DNA of 64,000 nucleotides from Pseudonocardia sediminis (lineage in GTDB: Bacteria > Actinomycetota > Actinomycetes > Mycobacteriales > Pseudonocardiaceae), in the NCBI RefSeq assembly GCF_004217185.1, contig NZ_SHKL01000001.1, forward strand, positions 2,068,001 through 2,132,000, given 5' to 3'. The notes beneath the pieces are model-generated. The model searched no databases, had not been told where the DNA came from, and saw only the letters and a list, made by a program, of their open reading frames with translations. The position numbers and the translations under genes are program-made. Positions 48,688-57,491 of this stretch are shown one piece after another; the first letter of the stretch is position 1, and each line of letters begins with the position of its first letter.

Positions 48688-49752
48688 ATGAGCGCTGCCG
48701 CCGGTGTGCCCGAGTTCACCTGGCCCTCGATCCTCGGGCACCTGATCGCCGGACGCGACGTCGGCGCCGCCCAGACGAACTGGGTGATGGACCAGGTGCT
48801 CTCGGCCGAGGCGACCCCGGCCCAGCTGGCCGGGTTCCTGGTGGCGCTGCGGTCCAAGGGAGAGACGTCGGAGGAGATCCTCGGCCTGTCCGAGGCGATG
48901 CTCGCCCACGCCCGGCGGGTGGACGTCCCCGGGCGCGCGGTGGACGTCGTCGGCACCGGTGGTGACCAGGCCCACACCGTCAACATCTCCACGATGGCGG
49001 CGCTGGTGACGGCCGCGGCCGGCGCGCCGGTGGTCAAGCACGGCAACCGCGCGGCGTCGTCGCAGGCCGGGACGGCGGACGTGCTGGAGGCCCTCGGCGT
49101 CGCGATCGAGCTGAGCCCGGACGCGGTGGCCCGCTGCGTGCGCGAGATCGGGATCGGGTTCTGCTTCGCCCCGGCGTTCCACCCGGCGATGCGCTACGTC
49201 GGCGGGGTGCGCCGCGAGCTTGGCGTCCCGACCGCGATGAACGTGCTCGGCCCGCTGATCAACCCGGCCCAGCCGGCGGCGGGTCTGGTCGGCTGCGCGG
49301 ACCGGCGGATGGCGCCGATGATGGCGCAGGTCTTCGCCTCGCACGCCATGTCGGTGCTGGTCGTGCGCGGCGACGACGGCCTCGACGAGCTGACGACAAC
49401 CACCACCAGCACGGTCTGGGTCGCCGAGGGCGGCACCGTCCGCGAGGAGACGCTCGACCCGTCGGCCCTGGGCGTCCCGGTGGCCACGCCGGCCGACCTG
49501 CGCGGCGGGAGCCCGGCCGTCAACGCCGAGGTGGTGCGCGAGCTGGTCGGCGGCAAGCCCGGACCGGTGCGCGACGCCGTGCTGCTCAATGCGGCCGGGG
49601 CGCTCGCGGCCTACGACCGTCCGGGGCCGGACCTGACGGCGTCGGTGTCGGCCGGGATGGCCCGCGCGGCGGACGCGGTGGACTCCGGCGCGGCGGCGGA
49701 CCTGCTCGCCCGCTGGGCGGAGCTGTCGAGGCGCCTGGCCGCCGGCGGTTAG
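48688..49752 (+). CDS. trpD: Anthranilate phosphoribosyltransferase
   Basis: 354 aa. The PRPP loop [59 protein letters not shown] and the metal-binding DDGLDEL are all present. It joins anthranilate to PRPP in tryptophan synthesis. The gene stands apart from other trp genes, as in mycobacteria, and starts 8 bp after the receiver-like gene, so the two probably share a transcript. Confidence 0.97.
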   Translation: MSAAAGVPEFTWPSILGHLIAGRDVGAAQTNWVMDQVLSAEATPAQLAGFLVALRSKGETSEEILGLSEAMLAHARRVDVPGRAVDVVGTGGDQAHTVNISTMAALVTAAAGAPVVKHGNRAASSQAGTADVLEALGVAIELSPDAVARCVREIGIGFCFAPAFHPAMRYVGGVRRELGVPTAMNVLGPLINPAQPAAGLVGCADRRMAPMMAQVFASHAMSVLVVRGDDGLDELTTTTTSTVWVAEGGTVREETLDPSALGVPVATPADLRGGSPAVNAEVVRELVGGKPGPVRDAVLLNAAGALAAYDRPGPDLTASVSAGMARAADAVDSGAAADLLARWAELSRRLAAGG

Positions 49753-49756
49753 TCCG

Positions 49757-50035
49757 TCAGTCGAGCCCGATCGAGAACGCCGCGTCGGTGTCGGCGCGGG
49801 AGTACGAGCGGAACGCGATGTGGGTGTCGGTGCTCCGCACGCCCTCGATCTTGCTGAGCTGCCCGGCGATGACCTCGGCGAGCTGCTCGTGCTCGCGGAC
49901 CTTGACGATCGCGACCAGGTCCACGTCGCCGGCGCAGGAGTAGACCTCGGTGACGCCGTCCAGGTCGGCGATCGCCTGCGCGGTCTCCGGGATCCGGTCG
50001 ACGGCGGTGTGCACCAGGACGATCGCGGTGATCAT
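49757..50035 (-). CDS. Stand-alone AsnC/Lrp effector (RAM) domain protein
   Basis: 92 aa: only the regulator-of-amino-acid-metabolism fold (ITAIVLVHTAVDRIPETAQAIADLDGVTEVYSCAGDVDLVAIVKVREHEQLAEVI), with no helix-turn-helix. GAGGGAGA lies upstream. Such stand-alone effector domains bind amino acids as dimers or octamers and may modulate Lrp-type partners. It is convergent with trpD with a 4-bp gap, a position that invites a link to tryptophan supply, though none is shown. Confidence 0.9.
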   Translation of the reverse strand: MITAIVLVHTAVDRIPETAQAIADLDGVTEVYSCAGDVDLVAIVKVREHEQLAEVIAGQLSKIEGVRSTDTHIAFRSYSRADTDAAFSIGLD

Positions 50036-50113
50036 GGTGTGACGGTCTCCCTCGGTCGGGTGCGGCCGGCGAGCACCGGCGCTGACCCGCGCGAGGCTAG
50101 TCCAGATCTGGGG

Positions 50114-51880
50114 TCAGGCCCGTCCCAGGGACTGCTCCGACGGCGCCGCCGCCCCGTCCGTGCCCGCCGCCGCGCGGGCCCTCTCCGCCCACTCCCGCCA
50201 GCTCCCGGCGCCGTGGGCCGGCTCGGACCACGACGGGTCGCACCGCACCAGCCGGGTGCCGCCGGTGGTGAGCCAGCGGTAGACCAGCCGCACCTCCTCC
50301 GGCGGCGCGCCGCGCAGCGGGCCCGGACCGGGCAGCACGGTCTGCGCGCTCGCGCACAGGGACTCCACCACCGGCATCGGGCGCACCCCGCGCGGGGCGA
50401 CCCCGGCGCCGGCCAGGCGGCCGAACCGCACCACGGCCAGCTCCCAGCCGCCGCGACCGTCCGGACGGGCGCCGACGACCTCCTCCAGCGCCGCGAACGT
50501 CGCCAGGGTCTGGGCCCGGTCCAGGCCACCGACCAGCCCGGCCAGCCGGTCCCGGGCCCGTGCGGCGCTCTCGTAGCGCTCGTCGGCCGACCGCTCGGCC
50601 ACCGTGGCGGCCAGCGTGTGCAGCGGGGCGTCGTCGGCGCCGGAGACCAGGTCGTGCCAGGCGTGCACCGCCGGCGCGTACTCCTCGACGGCCTGGTGCC
50701 CGGCGCACGGCGCGGCGCAGTGGCCCAGCTCGTGCAGCGCGCACGGCGACGCGGTCGGGTTCCGCGCCGGGATCCGCTGCGAGCAGCGGCGCAGCGGGAC
50801 GGCGTCGAGCAGCACGTCCACCGCGTCGCTCGCGACGCGCTGCGAGCCGAACGGGCCCAGCGCGCCCTCGCGCGGGGTGGCCACGATCGAGAGCCGGGGG
50901 AACGCCTCGGCGGTCGGGGCCACCCACCAGACCCGGCCCGGGTTGCGCGAGCGGCGGTTGTAGCGGGGGCGGTGCGCGGAGATCAGCCGCAGCTCCCGCA
51001 CGCCCGCCTCCAGGGCGTGCGCGCAGACCACGGTGTCCACCCGCTCCGCCTGCGCGACCATGTCCCGGATCCGCCGCCGTCGTTCCCCGGCGGTGAAGTA
51101 GCTGCGGACGCGGCGGTGCAGGTCACCGCTCGTGCCGACGTAGAGCACCTCGTCGCCGGTCCCGCGGAACAGGTAGACCCCCGGCGCGGACGGCACGTCG
51201 CGGGCCAGGTGGCGCTGCTGGCGCTGGCGCTGGGTCGGCCGGTGTGCCGACGCCGTCTTGGCCAGGGCGAGCAGCTCCTCCAGGCTCTGCACACCCAGGT
51301 TGCCGATCCGTTCGAGCAGGTGGTGCAGCACCTCGACGGTGGCGCGGGCGTCGGTCAGCGCGCGGTGGTTCGGCTCGGTGGTGCAGCCGAAGTGCGCGGC
51401 CAGCGCGCCCAGCCGGACGCTCGGGCACTCGGTGCGGGGGAGTACCGCGCGGGCCAGCCGGGCCGTGCACAGCACCGGGGGCCGCGGCCACGCCTGGCCG
51501 AGCTGCTCGCAGGCGGCACGCAGGAACCCGGCGTCGAACGGTGCGTTGTGCGCGACCAGCACCGAGCCGGACAGGAACTCCAGGACCGAGGGCAGCACGA
51601 CCGGCAGCGGGGGAGCGCCGCCGACCATCGAGGTGGTGATCCCGGTCAGCCGGGCGATGTCGGGCGGGATCGCGATGCCCGGGTCGACCAGCGTGCCGAG
51701 CTCGCCGATGCGCTCGCCGCCGCGCACCTTCACCGCCCCCACCTCGGTGATCGCGTGCTGACGGCTGCTGCCGCCGGTGGTCTCCAGGTCCAGGACGACG
51801 AACGTCACCTCCCGTAAAGGGGTGCCGAGCTCGTCGAACGACAGTTGGGGAGCGGGTCCGTCGGGCAGTCGTGCGGGCAC
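50114..51880 (-). CDS. DEDD exonuclease-GIY-YIG endonuclease fusion (UvrC/Cho-like)
   Basis: 588 aa, GTG start. Residues ~25-190 are a DnaQ-type 3'-5' exonuclease with the DEDDh motifs VLDLETTGG, HNAPFDAGFL and HRALTDAR. Residues ~228-310 are a GIY-YIG nuclease (APGVYLFRGTGDEVLYVGTSGDLHRRVRSYF), followed by a UvrC-like region with a C-x6-C-x3-C segment (SPCALHELGHCAAPC). This is the mycobacterial Rv2191-type, or Cho-like, architecture. It presumably incises damaged strands independently of, or alongside, UvrABC. A DNA-damage promoter ends 8 nt before the start codon. Confidence 0.93.
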   Translation of the reverse strand: MPARLPDGPAPQLSFDELGTPLREVTFVVLDLETTGGSSRQHAITEVGAVKVRGGERIGELGTLVDPGIAIPPDIARLTGITTSMVGGAPPLPVVLPSVLEFLSGSVLVAHNAPFDAGFLRAACEQLGQAWPRPPVLCTARLARAVLPRTECPSVRLGALAAHFGCTTEPNHRALTDARATVEVLHHLLERIGNLGVQSLEELLALAKTASAHRPTQRQRQQRHLARDVPSAPGVYLFRGTGDEVLYVGTSGDLHRRVRSYFTAGERRRRIRDMVAQAERVDTVVCAHALEAGVRELRLISAHRPRYNRRSRNPGRVWWVAPTAEAFPRLSIVATPREGALGPFGSQRVASDAVDVLLDAVPLRRCSQRIPARNPTASPCALHELGHCAAPCAGHQAVEEYAPAVHAWHDLVSGADDAPLHTLAATVAERSADERYESAARARDRLAGLVGGLDRAQTLATFAALEEVVGARPDGRGGWELAVVRFGRLAGAGVAPRGVRPMPVVESLCASAQTVLPGPGPLRGAPPEEVRLVYRWLTTGGTRLVRCDPSWSEPAHGAGSWREWAERARAAAGTDGAAAPSEQSLGRA

Positions 51881-51888
51881 GGTCGCGG

Positions 51889-51911
51889 ACAGTAGGGGTG
51901 GGCACCGACAG
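51889..51911 (-). promoter_or_regulatory. RecA-independent DNA-damage promoter of the DEDD-GIY-YIG gene (PafBC type)
   Basis: The minus strand reads CTGTCGGTG, eight bases, TACTGT. This fits TTGTCRGTG-N8-TAnnnT apart from its first base. The -10 ends 8 nt before the GTG, giving a leaderless mRNA. A 25-nt stretch here is nearly identical to the element at 53978-54000. Confidence 0.82.
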
Positions 51912-52019
51912 TTTCGGTCCGGCCACGGCTCCGGGCGGGCACGGGTCCCGTCTCACCCCGACGCGCGGCCCACGGGTGAAACGATGGCCGGTGCGCGACA
52001 GGGCGGATAGCCTTGCCCG

Positions 52020-53534
52020 ATGTACCCCGACGGCACGCGCGGACCGGAGCAGCCCGGTCACGCCGTGGTGCCCGGGGACGGGGCGCTGTCCGGGGACGGG
52101 GAGCCGGAAGCCGCCGGACCGCGATCCACCGAGCCGGCCCCCGTGGACGCGACGTCCGGTGAGCCGGCGCTCACCGAGCCGGCTCTCACCGAGCCGGCGC
52201 CCACGGACTCGGCGCCCACTGAGCCGGGCGAACCGTCGATCGCCGAGCTGTGGTCGCGCCTGCCCGATCCGTTGCGGGGCCGTCTCGCCGAGATCGCGGC
52301 GGCCGCGGTCGGGGGGATGCCCGCGGCCGAGGTCCCGCAGCCGTTGCGGCGCTTCGCGCGGTTCACCCCGGCCAAGCGGGCCCGTCTGGCCGGGCCGGTG
52401 CTGTGCGCCGAGCTGGAGGGCAGCGCGCCGTTCCGGACGGCCGTCCTCGCCTGGTGGTCCGAGCACCGGCCGGGTGAGCTCGAGACCCGTGCCGACGACC
52501 GCCTGAACGCGGCCGCGGCGGCCCTGCTCACCGCGCACCCGTCGACGGCGCAGCTGGTGGCCGCGGCGGAGCGGCACGGCGAGCTGGGCGAGGTGCGCGC
52601 CGAACGCGACGAGGCGCTCTCCCGGGTGGACAAGCTGACCGTGGAGATGGAGCGGCTGCGCGGTGAGCTGACCGAGGCGCGCGAACAGGCCCGGACGGCC
52701 GCCCAGCACCGCGACACCGAGTACCAGCAGCTGCGCCGCCGGGTCAGCGAGCAGGGCAGCCGGCTGCGGACCGCGACCGACACCTGCGCCGAGCTGGAGC
52801 ACACGGTCGCGCAGCTGCGTTCCGGGGTGGACCAGCGTCTCGACGAGGCGGTGGCCGAGCGCGACCGCGAGCGCGAGCGCGCCGACTCCGAGCGCAGGCG
52901 CGCCGAACGCGCGGCCCGTGAGGTCGCCGCGGCCCGCCAGGCCGCACGCGAGGCACGACAGGGCGACGAGGTGCGCCTCGGACTGCTGCTCGACACCCTC
53001 GGCGGGGCGGTCAACGGGCTGCGCCGCGAGCTGTCTCTGGGCGGGGGCGGACCGCGACCGGCCGACACCGTCGCCGGTACCCGCAGCGGCGCCGTCGGGG
53101 GCGACTCCGGGGGAGCCCCGGTGGACGACCTCGCCGCGCTCGACGCGATGCTCGGGCTGCCGGCTCTGCACCTGGTCGTCGACGGCTACAACGTGAGCAA
53201 GACCGGCTACCCGGACCTGACCCTGGCCGACCAGCGCACCCGTCTGACACGTCAGCTGGCCGCGCTCGGCTCCCGGACCGGTATCGAGGTCACCGTGGTG
53301 TTCGACGGGGCCGCGGTGACCGCGGCGCCGCTGCGCGGCACCCGCGGGGTCCGGGTGCTGTTCAGCGACCCCGGGGTCCTGGCCGACGACGTCGTCCGCG
53401 ACCTGGTCGCCGCCGAGCCGCGCGGTCGTCCGCTGCTGGTCGCGACGTCGGATCGTGAGGTGGTCACCTCGGTCCGCCGCCGCGGCGCGCACACCGTGCC
53501 CTCGGCGGTCCTGCTCCAGCGCCTGCACGGCTGA
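52020..53534 (+). CDS. NYN-domain (PIN-like RNase) protein with long coiled coil
   Basis: 504 aa. Residues 1-75 are disordered and Pro/Glu/Thr-rich with an S/L-T-E-P-A repeat. Residues ~80-165 form a helical module (ELWSRLPDPLRGRLAEI; RRFARFTPAKRARLAGPVL). A coiled coil spans ~195-325, then residues ~380-500 are the NYN/YacP-type nuclease fold with acidic residues at DGYNVSKTGYPDLTLADQRTRL, VVFDGAAV, FSDPGVLADDVVRDLV and ATSDREVV. YacP-like NYN proteins cut RNA. TAGCCT lies 6 nt before the ATG. It is divergent from the DEDD-GIY-YIG gene with 139 bp between. Confidence 0.88.
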   Translation: MYPDGTRGPEQPGHAVVPGDGALSGDGEPEAAGPRSTEPAPVDATSGEPALTEPALTEPAPTDSAPTEPGEPSIAELWSRLPDPLRGRLAEIAAAAVGGMPAAEVPQPLRRFARFTPAKRARLAGPVLCAELEGSAPFRTAVLAWWSEHRPGELETRADDRLNAAAAALLTAHPSTAQLVAAAERHGELGEVRAERDEALSRVDKLTVEMERLRGELTEAREQARTAAQHRDTEYQQLRRRVSEQGSRLRTATDTCAELEHTVAQLRSGVDQRLDEAVAERDRERERADSERRRAERAAREVAAARQAAREARQGDEVRLGLLLDTLGGAVNGLRRELSLGGGGPRPADTVAGTRSGAVGGDSGGAPVDDLAALDAMLGLPALHLVVDGYNVSKTGYPDLTLADQRTRLTRQLAALGSRTGIEVTVVFDGAAVTAAPLRGTRGVRVLFSDPGVLADDVVRDLVAAEPRGRPLLVATSDREVVTSVRRRGAHTVPSAVLLQRLHG

Positions 53535-53564
53535 GCCCTCGGGCCTCTCCGGCAGCCCCGGCCC

Positions 53565-53894
53565 TCAGCCCGCGTCCCGCACGTACCCGGGCGTCGTCGG
53601 GGGCGCCGGGCGTCCCGCCTGGACCAGCCGCAGCCGCGGGATCAGTCCCTGGTCGGCCAGCACCTCCAGCGCGCGCCGCTCCGGCTCGGCCAGGTACATC
53701 GGCTCCGAGAGCCGCTGGGGCTCCGACGGGTGGGCCGGCTCGGCCAGGTGCACCGCGCCGGGCCGGTGGTCGGGCACGTCCACCGGAAGGTAGGGCACCG
53801 GCCGGTCGATCTCCGGGGTGCCCATCAGCACGCCGATCACGCAGTCGCCGCAGGCCGTACCGCGGACCTCGCAGGTGTCACAGTCGATGATCAT
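53565..53894 (-). CDS. Small CxxC-motif protein under a DNA-damage promoter
   Basis: 109 aa. The N-terminus (MIIDCDTCEVRGTACGDCVIGVLMG) has two CxxC pairs, fit for Zn or an Fe-S cluster. The middle is repetitive (HLAEPAHPSEPQRLSEPMYLAEP), and the C-terminal part (ERRALEVLADQGLIPRLRLVQAGR) looks helical. I recognise it as a recurrent actinobacterial hypothetical, not as a characterised protein. An exact RecA-independent damage promoter lies 83 bp upstream, which hints at a DNA-damage role. Confidence 0.82.
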   Translation of the reverse strand: MIIDCDTCEVRGTACGDCVIGVLMGTPEIDRPVPYLPVDVPDHRPGAVHLAEPAHPSEPQRLSEPMYLAEPERRALEVLADQGLIPRLRLVQAGRPAPPTTPGYVRDAG

Positions 53895-53977
53895 TCCGCC
53901 TCCTCGTCACGTCCCGCGTCACGTCCCCCGGCCGCTCGGGGAGCGGCCCCGGGGAAGTGCTCGTGCGTTCGACGCGG

Positions 53978-54000
53978 ACGGTAGAGGTGGGCACCGACAA
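53978..54000 (-). promoter_or_regulatory. RecA-independent DNA-damage promoter of the CxxC protein gene (PafBC type)
   Basis: The minus strand reads TTGTCGGTG, eight bases (CCCACCTC), TACCGT: a full match to TTGTCRGTG-N8-TAnnnT. The mRNA would have a ~75-nt leader, unlike the other two genes with this element. Confidence 0.85.
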
Positions 54001-54315
54001 AAACGCGTCCGCGCAGGTCGGACGGGGTCCGCGGCGGAATCCTTCGGTTTCCGCCGAAATCGTTCGTTGCCGATCCGTAACCGCCGATGGCCGCACTCGT
54101 TCACCTGAACAGCAACACCCGCTCACCGGGAGTCGCGGCGCAGTGGTCCCCACCACTCGGACGGCGCAACGAACGGTGGGTGGCGCGGAATCGTCCGCTC
54201 CCCCAAGAGGAGACCGGACGGCGGCCCCGCTCCCCGACGCGCGAGAGCGCGTGCGGTGGCCGCCGTCCGGGTCCCCCGGAGCCCCCGGCGCGGGAGGGCA
54301 CTAGCGTTCCGGCCC
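54001..54315. other. Gene-free spacer before the mannosyltransferase gene
   Basis: About 315 bp without a convincing gene on either strand. It contains AT-richer patches (54040-54080), several short inverted repeats and, at its right end, TAGCGT (54302-54307), the likely -10 of the mannosyltransferase gene. I see no riboswitch or small RNA that I can support. Confidence 0.6.
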
Positions 54316-55461
54316 GTGGCCCGCACGCTCCTGGTGACGAACGACTTCCCGCCGCGTGCCGGAGGGATCCAGAACTACCTGCACTCCCTGGCCGACGCGC
54401 TGCCCGCCGGCGAGCTCGTCGTCTACGCCCCCTCCTGGCGCGGCGCGGACGGGTTCGACGCCGCCCTGCGCCACCCGGTGCACCGCCACCCGACGTCGCT
54501 GATGCTCCCCGGCCCCGACGTGGCCTGTCGCGCCGTCGCGCTGGCCCGCGAGTACGAGGCGTCGACCGTCTGGTTCGGCGCCGCGGCGCCGCTGGCGCTG
54601 CTCGGGCCGGTGCTGCGCCGCCGCGCCGGGATCGACCGGGTCGTGGCCAGCACGCACGGGCACGAGGTGGGCTGGTCGATGCTCCCCGGTGCCCGCCAGG
54701 CGCTGCGGCGCATCGGTGACGACGCCGACGTCGTCACCGTCGTCTCCCGCTACACCCGGTCCCGGTTCGCCGCCGCCTTCGGCCCGCGCGCCGCGCTGGA
54801 GCACCTGCCCCCGGGCGTCGACACGTCGGTGTTCGCCCCGGACCCGGCCGCGCGGGCACGGCTGCGCGAGCGCTACGGACTCGGGGACGCGCCGGTGGTC
54901 ACCTGCGTGTCCCGGCTGGTCCCGCGCAAGGGCCAGGACATGCTGGTCTCGGTTCTGGACCGGGTCCGCGCCCGGGTGCCCGGCACCCGCCTGCTGCTGG
55001 TCGGCGGTGGGCCGTACCGGGAGCGGCTGACCCGCCTCGCGCACGAGCACGGCGTCGCCGACCACGTGGTGTTCACCGGCGGGGTGCCCTCGGACGAGCT
55101 GGCCGCCCACCACGCCGTGGGTGACGTGTTCGCGCTGCCCTGCCGGACCCGCGGCGGCGGCCTCGACGTCGAGGGACTGGGCATCGTGCTGCTCGAGGCC
55201 GCCGCGTGCGGGCTGCCGGTGGTGGCGGGGGACTCCGGGGGCGCGCCGGAGACCGTCGCCGAGGGCGAGACGGGGTTCGTGGTCGGCGGCCGCGACCGCG
55301 ACGCCCTGGCCGACCGGCTGGTCACGCTGCTGCGCGACCCGGACCGGGCCCGGCGGATGGGCGCGGCCGGCCGCGAGCGGATCGTGCGGGACTGGAGCGG
55401 CCCGACCCAGGCCGAGCGGCTCCGGGGGTTCCTGGGCGGCGAGACCGCGCGGCGGCCGTAG
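54316..55461 (+). CDS. pimB': GT4-family mannosyltransferase, PimB'-like
   Basis: 381 aa, GTG start 8 nt after TAGCGT. The GT-B fold shows TNDFPPRAGGIQNYLHSLADAL at the N-terminus, VTCVSRLVPRKGQDMLVSVLDRV at the interdomain region and the E-x7-E donor motif (DVEGLGIVLLEAAACGLPVV). It would add the second mannose to phosphatidylinositol mannoside from GDP-mannose on the inner membrane face. Gene order (next to a fadD15-like gene) matches M. tuberculosis Rv2188c, which supports this over a generic GT4 enzyme. Confidence 0.88.
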   Translation: MARTLLVTNDFPPRAGGIQNYLHSLADALPAGELVVYAPSWRGADGFDAALRHPVHRHPTSLMLPGPDVACRAVALAREYEASTVWFGAAAPLALLGPVLRRRAGIDRVVASTHGHEVGWSMLPGARQALRRIGDDADVVTVVSRYTRSRFAAAFGPRAALEHLPPGVDTSVFAPDPAARARLRERYGLGDAPVVTCVSRLVPRKGQDMLVSVLDRVRARVPGTRLLLVGGGPYRERLTRLAHEHGVADHVVFTGGVPSDELAAHHAVGDVFALPCRTRGGGLDVEGLGIVLLEAAACGLPVVAGDSGGAPETVAEGETGFVVGGRDRDALADRLVTLLRDPDRARRMGAAGRERIVRDWSGPTQAERLRGFLGGETARRP

Positions 55462-55474
55462 GCCTCGGACGACA

Positions 55475-55510
55475 CCGGCCCGGCACCCCGGGAGAGGGGT
55501 GCCGGGCCGG
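55475..55510. terminator. Bidirectional terminator between pimB'-like and fadD-like genes
   Basis: A perfect 15-bp inverted repeat (55475-55489 and 55496-55510) with a GGGAGA loop lies between the two convergent stop codons. Confidence 0.9.
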
Positions 55511-55530
55511 ATGGTCGGGAGGAGCGGCGC

Positions 55531-57369
55531 TCAGCCCTTCTGCGAGGCGTTGTCGTAGATGGCCTCGATGTCGTCGGAGTACTTGTCGACGACGACGTTG
55601 CGCTTGACCTTCAGCGTCGGGGTGATCTCCCCGCCGGCCTCGGTGAAGTCGCCGGGCAGGATCCGGAACTTGCGGATCTGCTCGGCCCGCGACACGGCCT
55701 GGTTGGCCTCCTCCACCGCGGCCGCGATCTCGCCGCGCAGCTCCGGGTCGTCGATCAGGTCCGCCGCCGAGCTCGCCTCGCCGACCGGCTTGCCGTTGCG
55801 CTCGCGCCAGCCCGGCAGGGCCTCCGGGTCGATCGTGACCAGGGCCGCGATGAACGGCTTCTGGTCGCCGATGACGATGCACTGCCCGACCAGCGGGTGG
55901 GCGCGCAGCCGGTCCTCCAGCACGGCCGGGGCGACGTTCTTGCCGCCGGCGGTGACGATCAGCTCCTTCTTCCGGCCAGTGATCTTGAGGAAGCCGGCGT
56001 CGTCGAGCTCGCCGATGTCGCCGGAGTGGAACCAGCCGTCGGTGATCGCCTCACCGGTGGCCTTCTCGTTGTGCCAGTAGCCGCGGAAGACGATGTCGCC
56101 CGACAGCAGGATCTCGCCGTCGTCGGCGATCCGCACCGCCGTGCCCGGGAAGGGGCGCCCGACCGAGCCGACGCGCTGGGCGTCGAGGGTGTTGATCGTG
56201 ATCCCGGCCGAGGTCTCGGTGAGGCCGTAGCCCTCGAGCACCGGCAGGCCGATGCCGCGGAAGAAGTGCCCGAGACGGTCGCCCAGCGGGGCGCTGCCGG
56301 ACACCGCGGCGACGACCTTGCCGCCGACGGCCGCGCGCAGCTTGCCGTAGACGAGCTTGTCGAACAGCGCGTGCCGGGCCTTGAGCAGCAGGTTCGCCCC
56401 GCCCGAGTCGAGGGCGCGGCTGTAGGCGATCGCGGTGTCCGCGGCCGCGTCGAAGATCTTGCCCTTGCCCTCGCCGTGGGCCTTGAGGCGCGCGCCGTTG
56501 TAGACCTTCTCGAACACGCGGGGGACCGCGAGCAGGAACGTCGGCTGGAACTCGCCCAGGTCGGGCAGGAGGTTCTTGACGTCGGGGGAGTGGCCGATGA
56601 CCGTCCGGTTGATCATCGCCGCGCACTGGATGGCCTTGCCGAACACGTGCGCGAGCGGCAGGAACAGCAGCACCGAGCCGTCCTCGGAGAGCAGCTCGGG
56701 GAAGATCCGCCCGACCGTGCGGCACTCGGTGACCAGGTTGCGGTGGGTGAGCTCGCAACCCTTGGGACGCCCGGTGGTGCCGGAGGTGTAGATCAGCGTG
56801 GCGAGGTCGTCGGCAGCGACGGCGTTGCGGCGGGCGTGCACCTCCTCCTCGGAGATGTTCGAGCCCAGCCCGGTCAGCTGCTCGACCGCACCCGGCGCGT
56901 CGGGGGAGGCGCCGGAGGCCTCGATCTGCCAGACCGTGCGCAGCCCGTCGAGCTGGTCGCGCACCTTGTCCACCGAGGCGACGTGCTCGTCGGTCTCGAC
57001 CACGATCCCGACGGCGCCGGAGTCGGAGACGATCCAGGCGATCTGGTCCGGGGACGAGGTCTCGTAGATCGGCACGGTCACCGCGCCGGCGGCGAGGATC
57101 GCGTAGTCGAACAGGGTCCACTCGAAGCGCGTCCTCGACAGCAGCGCGACCCGGTCGCCGGCCTGCACGCCGGCGGCGACGAGGCCGCGGGCCACGTTCA
57201 CGACCTGGGTCGCGAACTCGGCGGCGGACACCTCGGACCAGCCACCGGAGGCGTCACGGCGGCGGAACAGCGTCACATCGGGGTGGGCGCTCGCATTGTC
57301 GAAGACCGCGGCGGCGAGGTTGTCCTCGGCGCCCACGGACACCACAGCGGGCACGGAGTACTCACGCAC
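55531..57369 (-). CDS. Long-chain fatty acid-CoA ligase, FadD15-like
   Basis: 612 aa, GTG start with a strong AGGAGGTCG ribosome site. AMP-forming motifs are LIYTSGTTGRPKGCELTHRN (near residue 190), GYGLTETSAGITINTLD, GDIGELDDAGFLKITGRKKELIVTAGGKNVAP and the C-terminal KVKRN lysine region. It activates fatty acids with ATP and CoA. Position and length match M. tuberculosis FadD15 (Rv2187). Overlapping inverted repeats directly upstream suggest control by a fatty-acid-responsive repressor. Confidence 0.94.
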   Translation of the reverse strand: MREYSVPAVVSVGAEDNLAAAVFDNASAHPDVTLFRRRDASGGWSEVSAAEFATQVVNVARGLVAAGVQAGDRVALLSRTRFEWTLFDYAILAAGAVTVPIYETSSPDQIAWIVSDSGAVGIVVETDEHVASVDKVRDQLDGLRTVWQIEASGASPDAPGAVEQLTGLGSNISEEEVHARRNAVAADDLATLIYTSGTTGRPKGCELTHRNLVTECRTVGRIFPELLSEDGSVLLFLPLAHVFGKAIQCAAMINRTVIGHSPDVKNLLPDLGEFQPTFLLAVPRVFEKVYNGARLKAHGEGKGKIFDAAADTAIAYSRALDSGGANLLLKARHALFDKLVYGKLRAAVGGKVVAAVSGSAPLGDRLGHFFRGIGLPVLEGYGLTETSAGITINTLDAQRVGSVGRPFPGTAVRIADDGEILLSGDIVFRGYWHNEKATGEAITDGWFHSGDIGELDDAGFLKITGRKKELIVTAGGKNVAPAVLEDRLRAHPLVGQCIVIGDQKPFIAALVTIDPEALPGWRERNGKPVGEASSAADLIDDPELRGEIAAAVEEANQAVSRAEQIRKFRILPGDFTEAGGEITPTLKVKRNVVVDKYSDDIEAIYDNASQKG

Positions 57370-57397
57370 GGAATCGACCTCCTGGCGATCGTCGGCA

Positions 57398-57420
57398 GGT
57401 TACCGGTAGTAACGCTACCG
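57398..57420 (-). promoter_or_regulatory. Overlapping inverted repeats upstream of the fadD-like gene
   Basis: GTTAC-CGGTA-GTAAC (57399-57413) and GGTAG-TAACG-CTACC (57405-57419) are two perfect, interleaved 5-bp inverted repeats, 30 bp before the start codon. This is the look of a TetR- or GntR-type operator; the regulator is not in the window. Confidence 0.55.
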
Positions 57421-57491
57421 CGCGCGGCCCCGCGTGAACACGGATCCGGGCATGTCGGACACGACATCGTGACCTCTGGTAGGTAAGGACC

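Noticed and set aside
49826..49840. TGTCGGTG inside the AsnC-type gene as another DNA-damage promoter
   Set aside because: It lies within a coding region on the wrong strand, and no TAnnnT follows at eight bases in front of a start codon.
54101..54301. A short minus-strand frame in the spacer before the mannosyltransferase gene
   Set aside because: No ribosome site, no leaderless -10, low-complexity Arg/Gly/Pro composition and no homology that I recognise.
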